From: Rubrolithibacter sp043763625
GTDB lineage: Bacteria > Bacteroidota > Bacteroidia > Sphingobacteriales > Sphingobacteriaceae
Direction of reading: 5' to 3'
Length of the DNA: 64,000 nucleotides
NCBI GenBank assembly: GCA_043763625.1
Contig: JAYULL010000009.1
Span: 8,852 to 72,851, forward strand
The translations under genes were made by a program, and so were the position numbers. Under the pieces are notes generated by a model. It saw only the letters and a list, made by a program, of their open reading frames with translations. It did no database searches and had not been told where the DNA came from. How positions within the stretch are numbered: position 1 is the stretch's first letter; each line of letters opens with the position of its first letter. Of the stretch, positions 1-7,318 are shown one piece after another.

Positions 1-744
1 GAGGTAATTATTACTATCTCCGGCTTCCGGACTCCATTTATACGAATCAACGTTCTGACCTAATAACGTAACTTCGCGATAGCCTTGGCTGAATAAGAGC
101 CGGGCTTCTTTTAAAATTGAAACCGGATCGCGGCTCCGCTCTCTTCCCCGAGTAAAGGGGACAACGCAAAACGAACACATGTTATCGCAACCACGCATGA
201 TGGAAATGAAAGCAGTAATTCCGTTTGAATTTAATCTAACGGGATTTATATCTGCATAAGTTTCTTCTCTGGACAACAGCACATTCACTGCCCGATTTCC
301 ATCATCGACCATCCCTATCAGTTTAGGCAAATCGCGGTACGCATCCGGTCCCACAACTACATCCACCAACTTCTCTTGCTCCAAGAATTGCGATTTCAAC
401 CGTTCTGCCATACAGCCCAATACTCCAACCACCATTCCCGGATTTCGCTTCTTAGCTGCTTCAAATTGTTTTAAGCGGTTGCGAACGCGTAGTTCCGCAT
501 TTTCCCGGATTGAGCAAGTATTTATGAATACTACGTCGGCAACTTCAAAGTCTGCTGTGGTTTCAAACCCTTGATCGGCTAAAATAGACGCTACAATTTC
601 ACTGTCAGAAAAGTTCATCGCACAGCCGTAACTTTCTATATAAAGTTTACGGCCTACGTTATTCTTTACCGGCTTTTCTAATACCAAAACCTCGCCTTGC
701 CTTGCTTCATCATGCTCTTTTAGACCAATCTTCGGATCAAACAT
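1..744 (-). CDS. miaB: MiaB, tRNA-2-methylthio-N6-dimethylallyladenosine synthase (3' part outside window)
   Basis: The enzyme is a radical-SAM methylthiotransferase that adds a methylthio group to i6A37 of tRNAs reading UNN codons. The reading frame stays open from the ATG at 744 to the window edge, giving 248 codons of a protein usually near 450-490 residues. The N-terminal UPF0004 domain shows its three cluster cysteines in YGCAMN, NTCSIRE and LGCMAE. The radical-SAM cysteines follow in RGCDNMCSFC (C186, C190, C193). The C-terminal part of the SAM domain and the TRAM domain lie beyond base 1. A TAnnTTTG-type -7 element lies 19-26 bp upstream of the start. The YGCAMN and LGCMAE context and length point to MiaB rather than RimO or MtaB. 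The family is certain; truncation is due only to the window. Confidence 0.95.
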   Translation of the reverse strand, partial: MFDPKIGLKEHDEARQGEVLVLEKPVKNNVGRKLYIESYGCAMNFSDSEIVASILADQGFETTADFEVADVVFINTCSIRENAELRVRNRLKQFEAAKKRNPGMVVGVLGCMAERLKSQFLEQEKLVDVVVGPDAYRDLPKLIGMVDDGNRAVNVLLSREETYADINPVRLNSNGITAFISIMRGCDNMCSFCVVPFTRGRERSRDPVSILKEARLLFSQGYREVTLLGQNVDSYKWSPEAGDSNNYL

Positions 745-762
745 ATTTCAAATTAAAGATTG

Positions 763-770
763 CAAAAGTA
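763..770 (-). promoter_or_regulatory. Candidate Bacteroidota -7 element of miaB
   Basis: Read on the minus strand the bases are TACTTTTG, which fits the Bacteroidota -7 consensus TAnnTTTG. It lies 19-26 bp upstream of the miaB start codon. I do not see a TTTG -33 box at the usual spacing, so this is only a partial match. Confidence 0.35.
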
Positions 771-906
771 GTCTTTTTTGTTGAGAATGACATTTCGTCA
801 GAGAAAGAGAAGGGCTGTTTTCAGCTTCGCACTTATAATTCCGATTACAGAGTATTTAGGCAAAAACAGTGCTTATCCGGCAACAAGCCCCGGGAATTAT
901 GAATAT

Positions 907-2469
907 TTAAAAGTACCTTCTTGTAGCTTTTCGTCGTGCCCCGCCCGAAATCCCAAGTACTCCAAGCAAGCCTCGGGTTAATTCACGAAAAACGGTTCTA
1001 CCAATTTGTTTGGTTAGGGGGCTGTTTATTACTTCTTCGAGAGTAGATTTTTCTTTTCGTTCTGTTCTTATTTCTTCTACCCTTTCTTCTTCAGCGCTGT
1101 CATACTTTTCTTTTTCAAGAAGCTTTTCATTTAAAATTTCGAAAGCGCTCTCACGGTTTATTTCTTGATTATACTTAGTTGCCAAAGCAGATTTAGAAAT
1201 TAGACCTTCAATCTCAGATTCACTCAAAACATTCATCCGAGATTGAGGTGTACAAAGCATAGTCGCGGCCAAGGGGGTGGGATTTCCTCTCTCGTTCAGA
1301 GCCGTTACAAAAGCTTCGCCAATACCTAGCGAGGTAAGCACTTCTTCTACATCGTAAAAGTCGGTCTCCGGGTAATTTTGTGCCGCAAGTTTTATTGCTT
1401 TACGATCGTTAGCTGTGAAAGCACGTAAAGCATGTTGAATTTTCAAACCTAATTGCCCTAAAACAGAAGCCGGAATATCTGCGGGATTTTGCGTACAGAA
1501 GAAAATTCCTACTCCTTTTGATCGTATTAGTTTAATTATGGTTTCGAATTGCTCAAGCAATGCCTCCGAAGCTTCGTTGAATATTAAGTGTGCCTCGTCA
1601 ATAAAAATAATCAGCTTGGGCTTCTCCAAATCTCCGGCTTCGGGGAAAGTAGAATAAACCTCCGCTAAAAGGCTTAGCATAAACGTTGAAAATAGCTTTG
1701 GCCGATCTTGAATATCGGCGAGTTTAACTATTGAAATATATGCATTTCCGCTTTCATCTTTGCGTAACAGATCTTGAACATCAAAAGAAATTTCTCCGAA
1801 AAAGGTTTCCGCTCCCTGCTGTTCCAGTTCAATAAGTTTACGGGTAATAGTGCCTACTGTGGCAGAAGAAATCATTCCGTAATTCTTCTCAATTTCTTTA
1901 TCCGCATCGTCGCCAATAAATTGAAGCACCTTTCTGAAGTCCTTCAAATCAACTAAAGGCAACCGCTTATCGTCGCAAAACTTAAAGATCAAAGAAACGA
2001 GGCTTTGCTGTGTTTCGTTTAAATCTAAAATCTTAGAAAAAAGTATCGGGCCGAATTCAGAAACAGTGGCTCGGAGCCTTGCTCCTTTTTCTTTTGAAAG
2101 GCTCAACAGCTCAACCGGAAAGCTTTTGGGGTTATAAGGGACTTTCAGTATTTTTTGCCGTTCTTCAATTAGAGGAGTCAAAGAACCTTTCGCTGCAATC
2201 CCGCTTAAATCTCCTTTAATATCCATCATTAAAACCGCGATTCCGGCACCGGATAGATTCTCTGCAATTACCTGAAAAGTTTTGGTTTTACCGGTTCCGG
2301 TAGCACCGGCAATAAGTCCGTGCCTGTTCAAAGTTTTAAGCGGAATTTTTACATGGGTATCCGAGAAAACTTCCCCGTCTGCCAGTGCAGCTCCAATTAC
2401 AAATGATTCCGATTTAAATGTGTACCCTTCTTGTATCGCTTTTTTGAAGTCGCTTTTGTCTACTGCCAT
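907..2469 (-). CDS. HerA/YjgR-like ATPase (DUF853 family)
   Basis: This 520-residue protein is a P-loop ATPase of the HerA-like DUF853 (YjgR) family, related to FtsK/HerA translocases. Its cellular role is not established. A Walker A motif, GATGTGKT, is at residues 55-62, and a Walker B strand ending in FIDEAH is near residue 290. A sensor-like segment, GVGIFFCTQNP, follows about 35 residues later. The C-terminus is basic and rich in Glu/Lys, with a short GG-containing tail (GISGGARRK). Length is normal for the family. The gene is divergent from the AsmA-like gene; the two likely start codons are about 53 bp apart. No partner nuclease such as NurA is next to it, so a DNA end-processing role should not be assumed. 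Confidence 0.85.
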   Translation of the reverse strand: MAVDKSDFKKAIQEGYTFKSESFVIGAALADGEVFSDTHVKIPLKTLNRHGLIAGATGTGKTKTFQVIAENLSGAGIAVLMMDIKGDLSGIAAKGSLTPLIEERQKILKVPYNPKSFPVELLSLSKEKGARLRATVSEFGPILFSKILDLNETQQSLVSLIFKFCDDKRLPLVDLKDFRKVLQFIGDDADKEIEKNYGMISSATVGTITRKLIELEQQGAETFFGEISFDVQDLLRKDESGNAYISIVKLADIQDRPKLFSTFMLSLLAEVYSTFPEAGDLEKPKLIIFIDEAHLIFNEASEALLEQFETIIKLIRSKGVGIFFCTQNPADIPASVLGQLGLKIQHALRAFTANDRKAIKLAAQNYPETDFYDVEEVLTSLGIGEAFVTALNERGNPTPLAATMLCTPQSRMNVLSESEIEGLISKSALATKYNQEINRESAFEILNEKLLEKEKYDSAEEERVEEIRTERKEKSTLEEVINSPLTKQIGRTVFRELTRGLLGVLGISGGARRKATRRYF

Positions 2470-2522
2470 CCTATTTCGTTTTGCTTACAAAACAAGCAGA
2501 AATTTTAATGGTTCTTTATACA

Positions 2523-4376
2523 ATGAAAAGGAAAAAATTTTCATCACCCCGAATTTGGCTTTGGATTTTAGGAATAGTCGCCCTTTTGGGCTCCCTTGTA
2601 GGAGGAGTGGCTTGGTACTTGAACAAAAAGTCATGGCAACCTCTCTTGGAAAATCAGCTTAAAACGTTAGTTCTTCAAGCATCAGACAGCCTTTATACCA
2701 TCAGTTATAAATCAATCAATTTAAATTTGGTTACGGGCAACGCAGATATCAAAGATTTTAAGCTTATACCAAATGACAGTGTTTACAATACACTACTGAA
2801 ATTAAAAAAAGCCCCGGACAATTTGTACGACTTGCAGGTTTCTGAAGTAACTATACGCAACTTTCATCCAAAAGATTTGTATCGCCAAAAGAAATTAAAT
2901 GTGGATCTGATTCTGATAAAAAGCCCTACGCTCAATGTTACAAATCGTCCCTTGCCGTATAATAATATCAAACCTGAAGGGAAAGCGAAAACGCTCTATC
3001 AAATTATATCACCAGTTTTTAAGGAAATAAAAATCACCGGCATAAAACTCAGGGACATTGATTTTGCCCTGATTAATAAGCAATACACAAAGCCGAAGAA
3101 AACTGCAATTAAAAACCTCAACATCAGTATCTCGGATGTTTTAATTGATTCGGTTTCCGAACAGGATACAAAACGATTCTATCATACCGGAGATATCGAG
3201 GTTGGGATAAAAGATTATACGATTGCTACTGCCGACAAACTGTACTATTTAGCATTTAAAAATGTATCGTTCTCCTCGCAACGCCAACAATTAAAAATCC
3301 GGTATTTAGGGTTTGTACCGCGACTTTCGAAAATCAACTTTTACAAACGAGTGGGATACGCAAAAGATCGTTTTAATGTTGATTTTTATAATTTATCGTT
3401 TAACGGTATTAACCTCAAACAATTTTTACACGATCAGCGGTTTTACGCCACCGGTATGAATATCGGGAAAGCAAACGTTGAAGTTTACAACAATACTGCA
3501 TATCCGAAAAGACGCCGAAATAAAACCGGAAAATACCCGCACCAACAACTTCAAAAATTAGCGCTGAATCTTAGAATAAACAGACTAACCCTCGCAAATA
3601 CCAACATCAGCTATGGCGAATATAATGCTGTTTCTAAACAAACAGGTAAGATAACTTTTAACAATACTTACGGCACTATTTATAATGTAACCAACGATTC
3701 TACGTCTCTTAGCCGCAACCGTTTTATGAAGGCGCGACTACACACAACCGTGCTGAGTAGCGGGAAGCTTACCGCAGATTTCAACTTCAACCTTACGGAC
3801 CCGCTGGGAGCTTTTGCTTGTGCAGCAGTATTGCGAAATATGGATGGAAGAGATCTGAATAAAATTACCAAACCGTTAGGGCTAATTGAAATTGAGAGTG
3901 CCGATATCAGTAAACTCAAATTTTCCTTTTCGGGAAATGAGAGGCTCGCGAAAGGAAATCTTAACTTTTTTTACAAAAACCTAAAGGTTAACGTTTTGAA
4001 ACGGGATGGAGAAACCGGCAAGCTGAAAAAGCAAGGCTTCATATCTAAAGTTGCAAATGCTATAATTATAAAAGAGTCGAATCCGGATAAGAAAGGACGG
4101 TTTACTCCCGGAGCAATTTATTTTGAGCGGCCGGGATACGTTTCCTTTTTCAGCTTCTTATGGCAAAGTATCTTTACCGGATTAAAACAAAGCGTAGGGG
4201 TAAGCAGGCAAAAAGAATCCGACATCAAGAAAGTTGCGAGCGAAATAGGCAGTTTTATAGAACGGGTTAAAGAGAAACGTGAAGAAAAGAAAACAGAACG
4301 CAAGCAAAAGCGTGATGAGCGGCGTAAGAAAAAAGAGATAAAAAAACTCGAGAAAGAGGAGGAAAAGAAGAAATAA
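2523..4376 (+). CDS. AsmA-like/DUF748-type envelope protein with charged C-terminal tail
   Basis: No enzymatic motif is visible. A single N-terminal membrane segment (about residues 10-35, rich in W, L, G and V) is followed by about 520 residues of beta-rich sequence with many Asn, Lys and Tyr. Phrases such as the KLKFSFSG and GNLNFFYKNLKVNV strands resemble the beta-taco repeats of AsmA/DUF748 proteins that bridge the inner and outer membranes. The last 55 residues are almost entirely Lys, Glu and Arg. I chose the ATG at 2523 (MKRKKF) because the signal anchor follows it directly; an in-frame ATG at 2508 and a TTG at 2481 are alternatives. The stop codon is followed by 12 more in-frame Lys/Glu-rich codons, so the tail may have been shortened. 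The family assignment is an inference from fold-like patterns. Confidence 0.6.
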   Translation: MKRKKFSSPRIWLWILGIVALLGSLVGGVAWYLNKKSWQPLLENQLKTLVLQASDSLYTISYKSINLNLVTGNADIKDFKLIPNDSVYNTLLKLKKAPDNLYDLQVSEVTIRNFHPKDLYRQKKLNVDLILIKSPTLNVTNRPLPYNNIKPEGKAKTLYQIISPVFKEIKITGIKLRDIDFALINKQYTKPKKTAIKNLNISISDVLIDSVSEQDTKRFYHTGDIEVGIKDYTIATADKLYYLAFKNVSFSSQRQQLKIRYLGFVPRLSKINFYKRVGYAKDRFNVDFYNLSFNGINLKQFLHDQRFYATGMNIGKANVEVYNNTAYPKRRRNKTGKYPHQQLQKLALNLRINRLTLANTNISYGEYNAVSKQTGKITFNNTYGTIYNVTNDSTSLSRNRFMKARLHTTVLSSGKLTADFNFNLTDPLGAFACAAVLRNMDGRDLNKITKPLGLIEIESADISKLKFSFSGNERLAKGNLNFFYKNLKVNVLKRDGETGKLKKQGFISKVANAIIIKESNPDKKGRFTPGAIYFERPGYVSFFSFLWQSIFTGLKQSVGVSRQKESDIKKVASEIGSFIERVKEKREEKKTERKQKRDERRKKKEIKKLEKEEEKKK

Positions 4377-4455
4377 GTTGTTGAGGAAAAACAAAAAAGT
4401 AAAAAGAAAGCCTAGGTTAAATAATATTAGTTAATAATTAACCCTTGAAGTACAG

Positions 4456-5520
4456 CTAAACGGTATAATTCCAACCGTAAGAATCCGGGGCTAACCCGTA
4501 TCGAATATCATTCAGCGCTTTCAATGTGCGATTTGCGAAAGCGGCATTTCCCGGATCAGGCAGCTCATATTGCTTTCCCTCAAAACTTATCGAAGCAATT
4601 TTTGTAATTGTGGCTGCGGTGCCCACCCCAAATGCTTCCGTAACGCTTCCGTTTTGCAAACCTACAATTATTTCGGCTACACTTACTCTGCGTTCTTCCA
4701 CTTCTATGCCAAACTCTTTTGCTAAAATGATAATGGTATCACGGGTAACACCTTTCAAAATTGTATCACGGGTGGACGGAGTAACAAGCTTATCGTTAAT
4801 AATAAACATAATATTTGCGGTTCCCAATTCTTCGATATAAGCATGATCGCGAGAATCGGTCCATATCAATTGATCAAACCCTTGGTCAACCGCTTCTTTT
4901 GCCGGAAGTAGGGAACCTGCATAGTTTCCCGCAGCTTTGGCAAACCCAAAACCTCCGTCGCCGGCCCGGGAATATTTTGTTTCTACTTTTACTTTTAAAT
5001 CTTCAGAATAATAGGCTCCGGCAGGGCCGGTTAAAACCATGTATTTGTAAGTTAAAGCCGGACGAACCCCTAAATAAGGATCGGTAGCAAACATAAACGG
5101 GCGTATGTATAATGACCGTCCTGACTCTGCCGGAATCCAATCGCTGTCGATATCCACTAACGCGGCAATGCTTTGCACAAAAATATCTTCGGGCAATACC
5201 GGCATGCTTAAGCGTTCTGCAGATCGATTAAACCGTTCTGCATTTTTATAAGGACGAAATAGGGTAACCTTTCCGTCAGCATGTTTGTAAGCCTTTAATC
5301 CTTCAAAAAAAGCTTGACCATAGTGCAATACAGAAATCGCCGGGCTGAATGATAAATCTCCGTAGGGAATGATCTCGAAATTCTTCCACTGCCCGTCCGC
5401 ATAGTCGGCAACAAACATATGGTCCGAAAAAATCTTTCCAAATCCCAAATCATTAAAATCTACCTGGTCAAGCCGACTTGAGGCCGTCTTGCTGATTTTA
5501 ATATCCAATGTATCAGTCAT
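4456..5520 (-). CDS. ilvE: Branched-chain amino acid aminotransferase
   Basis: This PLP-dependent class IV aminotransferase carries out the last step of Leu, Ile and Val synthesis and the first step of their breakdown. The 354-residue length fits the type II IlvE proteins common in Bacteroidota. Visible motifs are GQAFFEGLKAY in the N-terminal domain, the PLP lysine in GFAKAAGNYAGSLL (K195), and the phosphate-binding IEELGTANIMFI, followed by GVTRDTI. These features separate it from D-amino-acid aminotransferase and aminodeoxychorismate lyase. It is a single gene divergent from ruvB and convergent with the AsmA-like gene, with no other ilv or leu genes in the window. The ATG at 5520 is the only reasonable start. 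Confidence 0.95.
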   Translation of the reverse strand: MTDTLDIKISKTASSRLDQVDFNDLGFGKIFSDHMFVADYADGQWKNFEIIPYGDLSFSPAISVLHYGQAFFEGLKAYKHADGKVTLFRPYKNAERFNRSAERLSMPVLPEDIFVQSIAALVDIDSDWIPAESGRSLYIRPFMFATDPYLGVRPALTYKYMVLTGPAGAYYSEDLKVKVETKYSRAGDGGFGFAKAAGNYAGSLLPAKEAVDQGFDQLIWTDSRDHAYIEELGTANIMFIINDKLVTPSTRDTILKGVTRDTIIILAKEFGIEVEERRVSVAEIIVGLQNGSVTEAFGVGTAATITKIASISFEGKQYELPDPGNAAFANRTLKALNDIRYGLAPDSYGWNYTV

Positions 5521-5727
5521 CCCGTTAAATTAATAAAAATGCAAATTAACGGTTTTTAAGGGAAATTTTAAGGACATGTCTGAAAAAGAAAACGCTTATG
5601 CTTACTTCAATCCTTTAACTTAAGTAATCAGGTAAAGAAAAGCCTCTTTAATTTCTCAACTTATCTTACCGCGGCAACCGCGTAAAATTTAAGGAACCGG
5701 TATAACTCTTTTTGTATTTTAGCCTCC

Positions 5728-6753
5728 ATGCGTAACGAAAATATTGATCCTGCCGGAGAAAACTTAAATCCGAACGAACGTGAGATTGAAAAGGTACTTC
5801 GCCCGCAGGTATTTGAAGATTTTACAGGCCAGTTTAAAATATTAGAGAACCTGAGAATTTTCGTTAAAGCAGCAAAGCTTCGAGGTGAAGCATTGGATCA
5901 TGTGTTGCTTCACGGCCCGCCCGGCTTAGGTAAAACTACGCTTTCAAACATTATCGCTAACGAAATGGGGGTAAACATCAAGATAACTTCCGGACCCGTT
6001 TTAGACAAACCCGGCGACCTTGCAGGATTACTTACAAACCTCGAAACCGGCGACATCCTTTTTATCGATGAAATTCATCGACTAAGCCCTTTAGTTGAAG
6101 AATATTTGTATTCGGCCATGGAGGACTTTCGGATAGATATTATGCTCGAATCCGGCCCCAATGCTCGGTCTGTGCAAATTTCCCTCAACCCTTTTACCCT
6201 TGTAGGAGCAACAACTCGATCGGGTTTACTTACTTCACCCTTGAGAGCGAGATTCGGAATCAATTCCAGATTAGAATACTACGATGCAAAGCTATTAACC
6301 ACAATAGTTTTGCGTTCGGCATCAATTTTAAAAACCCCGATTAGCGATGAAGGCGCGTATGAAATAGCCAGAAGAAGTCGTGGCACACCGCGTATTGCAA
6401 ATGCTTTACTTAGAAGAACCAGAGATTTTGCTCAAATTAAAGGCGACGGAAACATTGACACAGAAATTGCGAAGTACGCATTAAACGCACTTAATGTAGA
6501 TGAGCATGGGCTTGATGAAATGGATAATAAAATTCTACTTACCATAATTGATAAGTTTAAAGGCGGCCCGGTTGGTGTAAAAACAATTGCTACCGCTGTA
6601 GGCGAAGATGAAGGAACGATTGAAGAAGTTTACGAACCCTTCTTAATCCAAGAAGGGTACATTATGCGTACTTCTCGCGGCCGCGAATGTACTGAAGCTG
6701 CCTATAAACATTTAGGGCGCTTAAAACATCCCGGCAATACTACCCTATTTTAA
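5728..6753 (+). CDS. ruvB: RuvB, Holliday junction branch migration ATPase
   Basis: RuvB is the AAA+ motor that, with RuvA, drives branch migration of Holliday junctions during recombinational repair. The 341-residue protein has the full family layout: an N-terminal RPQVFEDFTGQ segment, Walker A GPPGLGKT (residues 63-70), Walker B FIDEIH, the sensor segment TLVGATTRSGLL, the arginine finger region LRARFG, and a C-terminal winged helix containing GPVGVKTIA and RTSRGRECT. ruvA and ruvC are not adjacent, as is often so in Bacteroidota. The gene is divergent from ilvE across 207 bp. Confidence 0.98.
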   Translation: MRNENIDPAGENLNPNEREIEKVLRPQVFEDFTGQFKILENLRIFVKAAKLRGEALDHVLLHGPPGLGKTTLSNIIANEMGVNIKITSGPVLDKPGDLAGLLTNLETGDILFIDEIHRLSPLVEEYLYSAMEDFRIDIMLESGPNARSVQISLNPFTLVGATTRSGLLTSPLRARFGINSRLEYYDAKLLTTIVLRSASILKTPISDEGAYEIARRSRGTPRIANALLRRTRDFAQIKGDGNIDTEIAKYALNALNVDEHGLDEMDNKILLTIIDKFKGGPVGVKTIATAVGEDEGTIEEVYEPFLIQEGYIMRTSRGRECTEAAYKHLGRLKHPGNTTLF

Positions 6754-6880
6754 AACTTTAGAAAGAAAGCACTATATCTGTAGGTACTCACCCTGTTTTA
6801 CGGGCCGGCTTGACGATTAAAACGCCAAGAACATCCCTTAACAACTCCGAAAATCTTTTTTCAAATTATTTCAAATTTAT

Positions 6881-6910
6881 TTTGATTATACGAATCTATT
6901 CGTACATTCG
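6881..6910 (+). promoter_or_regulatory. Promoter of the blaI-like/M56 operon
   Basis: TTTG at 6881-6884 is followed after 18 nt by TACATTCG at 6903-6910, one mismatch from TAnnTTTG. The position and spacing fit the Bacteroidota -33/-7 promoter. The start of transcription would fall about 20 bp before the repressor ATG. Both operator palindromes overlap or flank this promoter. Confidence 0.6.
6889..6904 (+). promoter_or_regulatory. Operator 1 for the BlaI-type repressor
   Basis: The 16-bp palindrome has half-sites TACGAA and TTCGTA separated by TCTA, with symmetry extending one base into the spacer. It sits between the -33 and -7 promoter boxes, so a bound repressor would block polymerase. 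It matches operator 2 exactly in both half-sites. Confidence 0.7.
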
Positions 6911-6913
6911 TCT

Positions 6914-6929
6914 TACGAAAATATTCGTA
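6914..6929 (+). promoter_or_regulatory. Operator 2 for the BlaI-type repressor
   Basis: A second 16-bp palindrome has the same half-sites (TACGAA, TTCGTA) around AATA. It is centred 25 bp downstream of operator 1, covers the probable transcription start, and ends 7 bp before the ATG. Twin operators are known in the bla and mec systems; binding by the adjacent repressor is inferred from position. Confidence 0.7.
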
Positions 6930-6936
6930 GTAGATA

Positions 6937-7317
6937 ATGGAAGTAAAACCAACAGAAAGTGAGCTCGAAATCTTGCAGGTGCTTTGGAAAAAAAAGGCCG
7001 GCACAGTAAGAGAAGTTAACGAGCAATTGTCAAAGAACAGAGAATCAGAAATAGGTTATACCACTACACTTAAATTAATGCAAATTATGTTTGAGAAAGG
7101 TTTGGTAGCACGAGATTCTTCTGCCCGCACCCATGTTTATACTGCAAAGGTTACAGAAGAATCCACAAGAAGCAATATTATTGAAAAGCTTATAAGTAAC
7201 GTCTTCAACGGATCAGCTTCGCAGCTTGTAATGCATGCTATCAGAAGCAACAAATCCTCGAAAGAAGAAATAGAGCTGATTAAAAAATATTTAGATCAAC
7301 AGGTTAAAAACGATTGA
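6937..7317 (+). CDS. BlaI/MecI/CopY-family transcriptional repressor
   Basis: This 126-residue winged-helix protein is a penicillinase-repressor family regulator. The N-terminal SELEILQVLWKK segment and the recognition-helix region GYTTTLKLMQIMFEKGL are diagnostic. A C-terminal dimerisation helix (SSKEEIELIKKYLDQQ) follows. Such repressors bind as dimers to palindromes and are cleaved or released when a membrane-embedded M56 peptidase is activated. That peptidase is encoded next, with one base between stop and start. Two palindromes lie at the promoter, so autoregulation is likely. No beta-lactamase gene is in the window, so the regulon may concern cell-envelope stress rather than antibiotic resistance. 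Confidence 0.93.
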   Translation: MEVKPTESELEILQVLWKKKAGTVREVNEQLSKNRESEIGYTTTLKLMQIMFEKGLVARDSSARTHVYTAKVTEESTRSNIIEKLISNVFNGSASQLVMHAIRSNKSSKEEIELIKKYLDQQVKND

Positions 7318-7318
7318 C

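Noticed and set aside
2282..2662. Plus-strand frame of 126 codons across the HerA-like start
   Set aside because: It is antisense to the HerA-like gene and overlaps the AsmA-like gene; its residues show no domain.
4415..4443. GGTTAA/TTAACC inverted repeat between convergent genes as a terminator
   Set aside because: The stem is only six AT-rich pairs with a 17-nt loop and no T-run.
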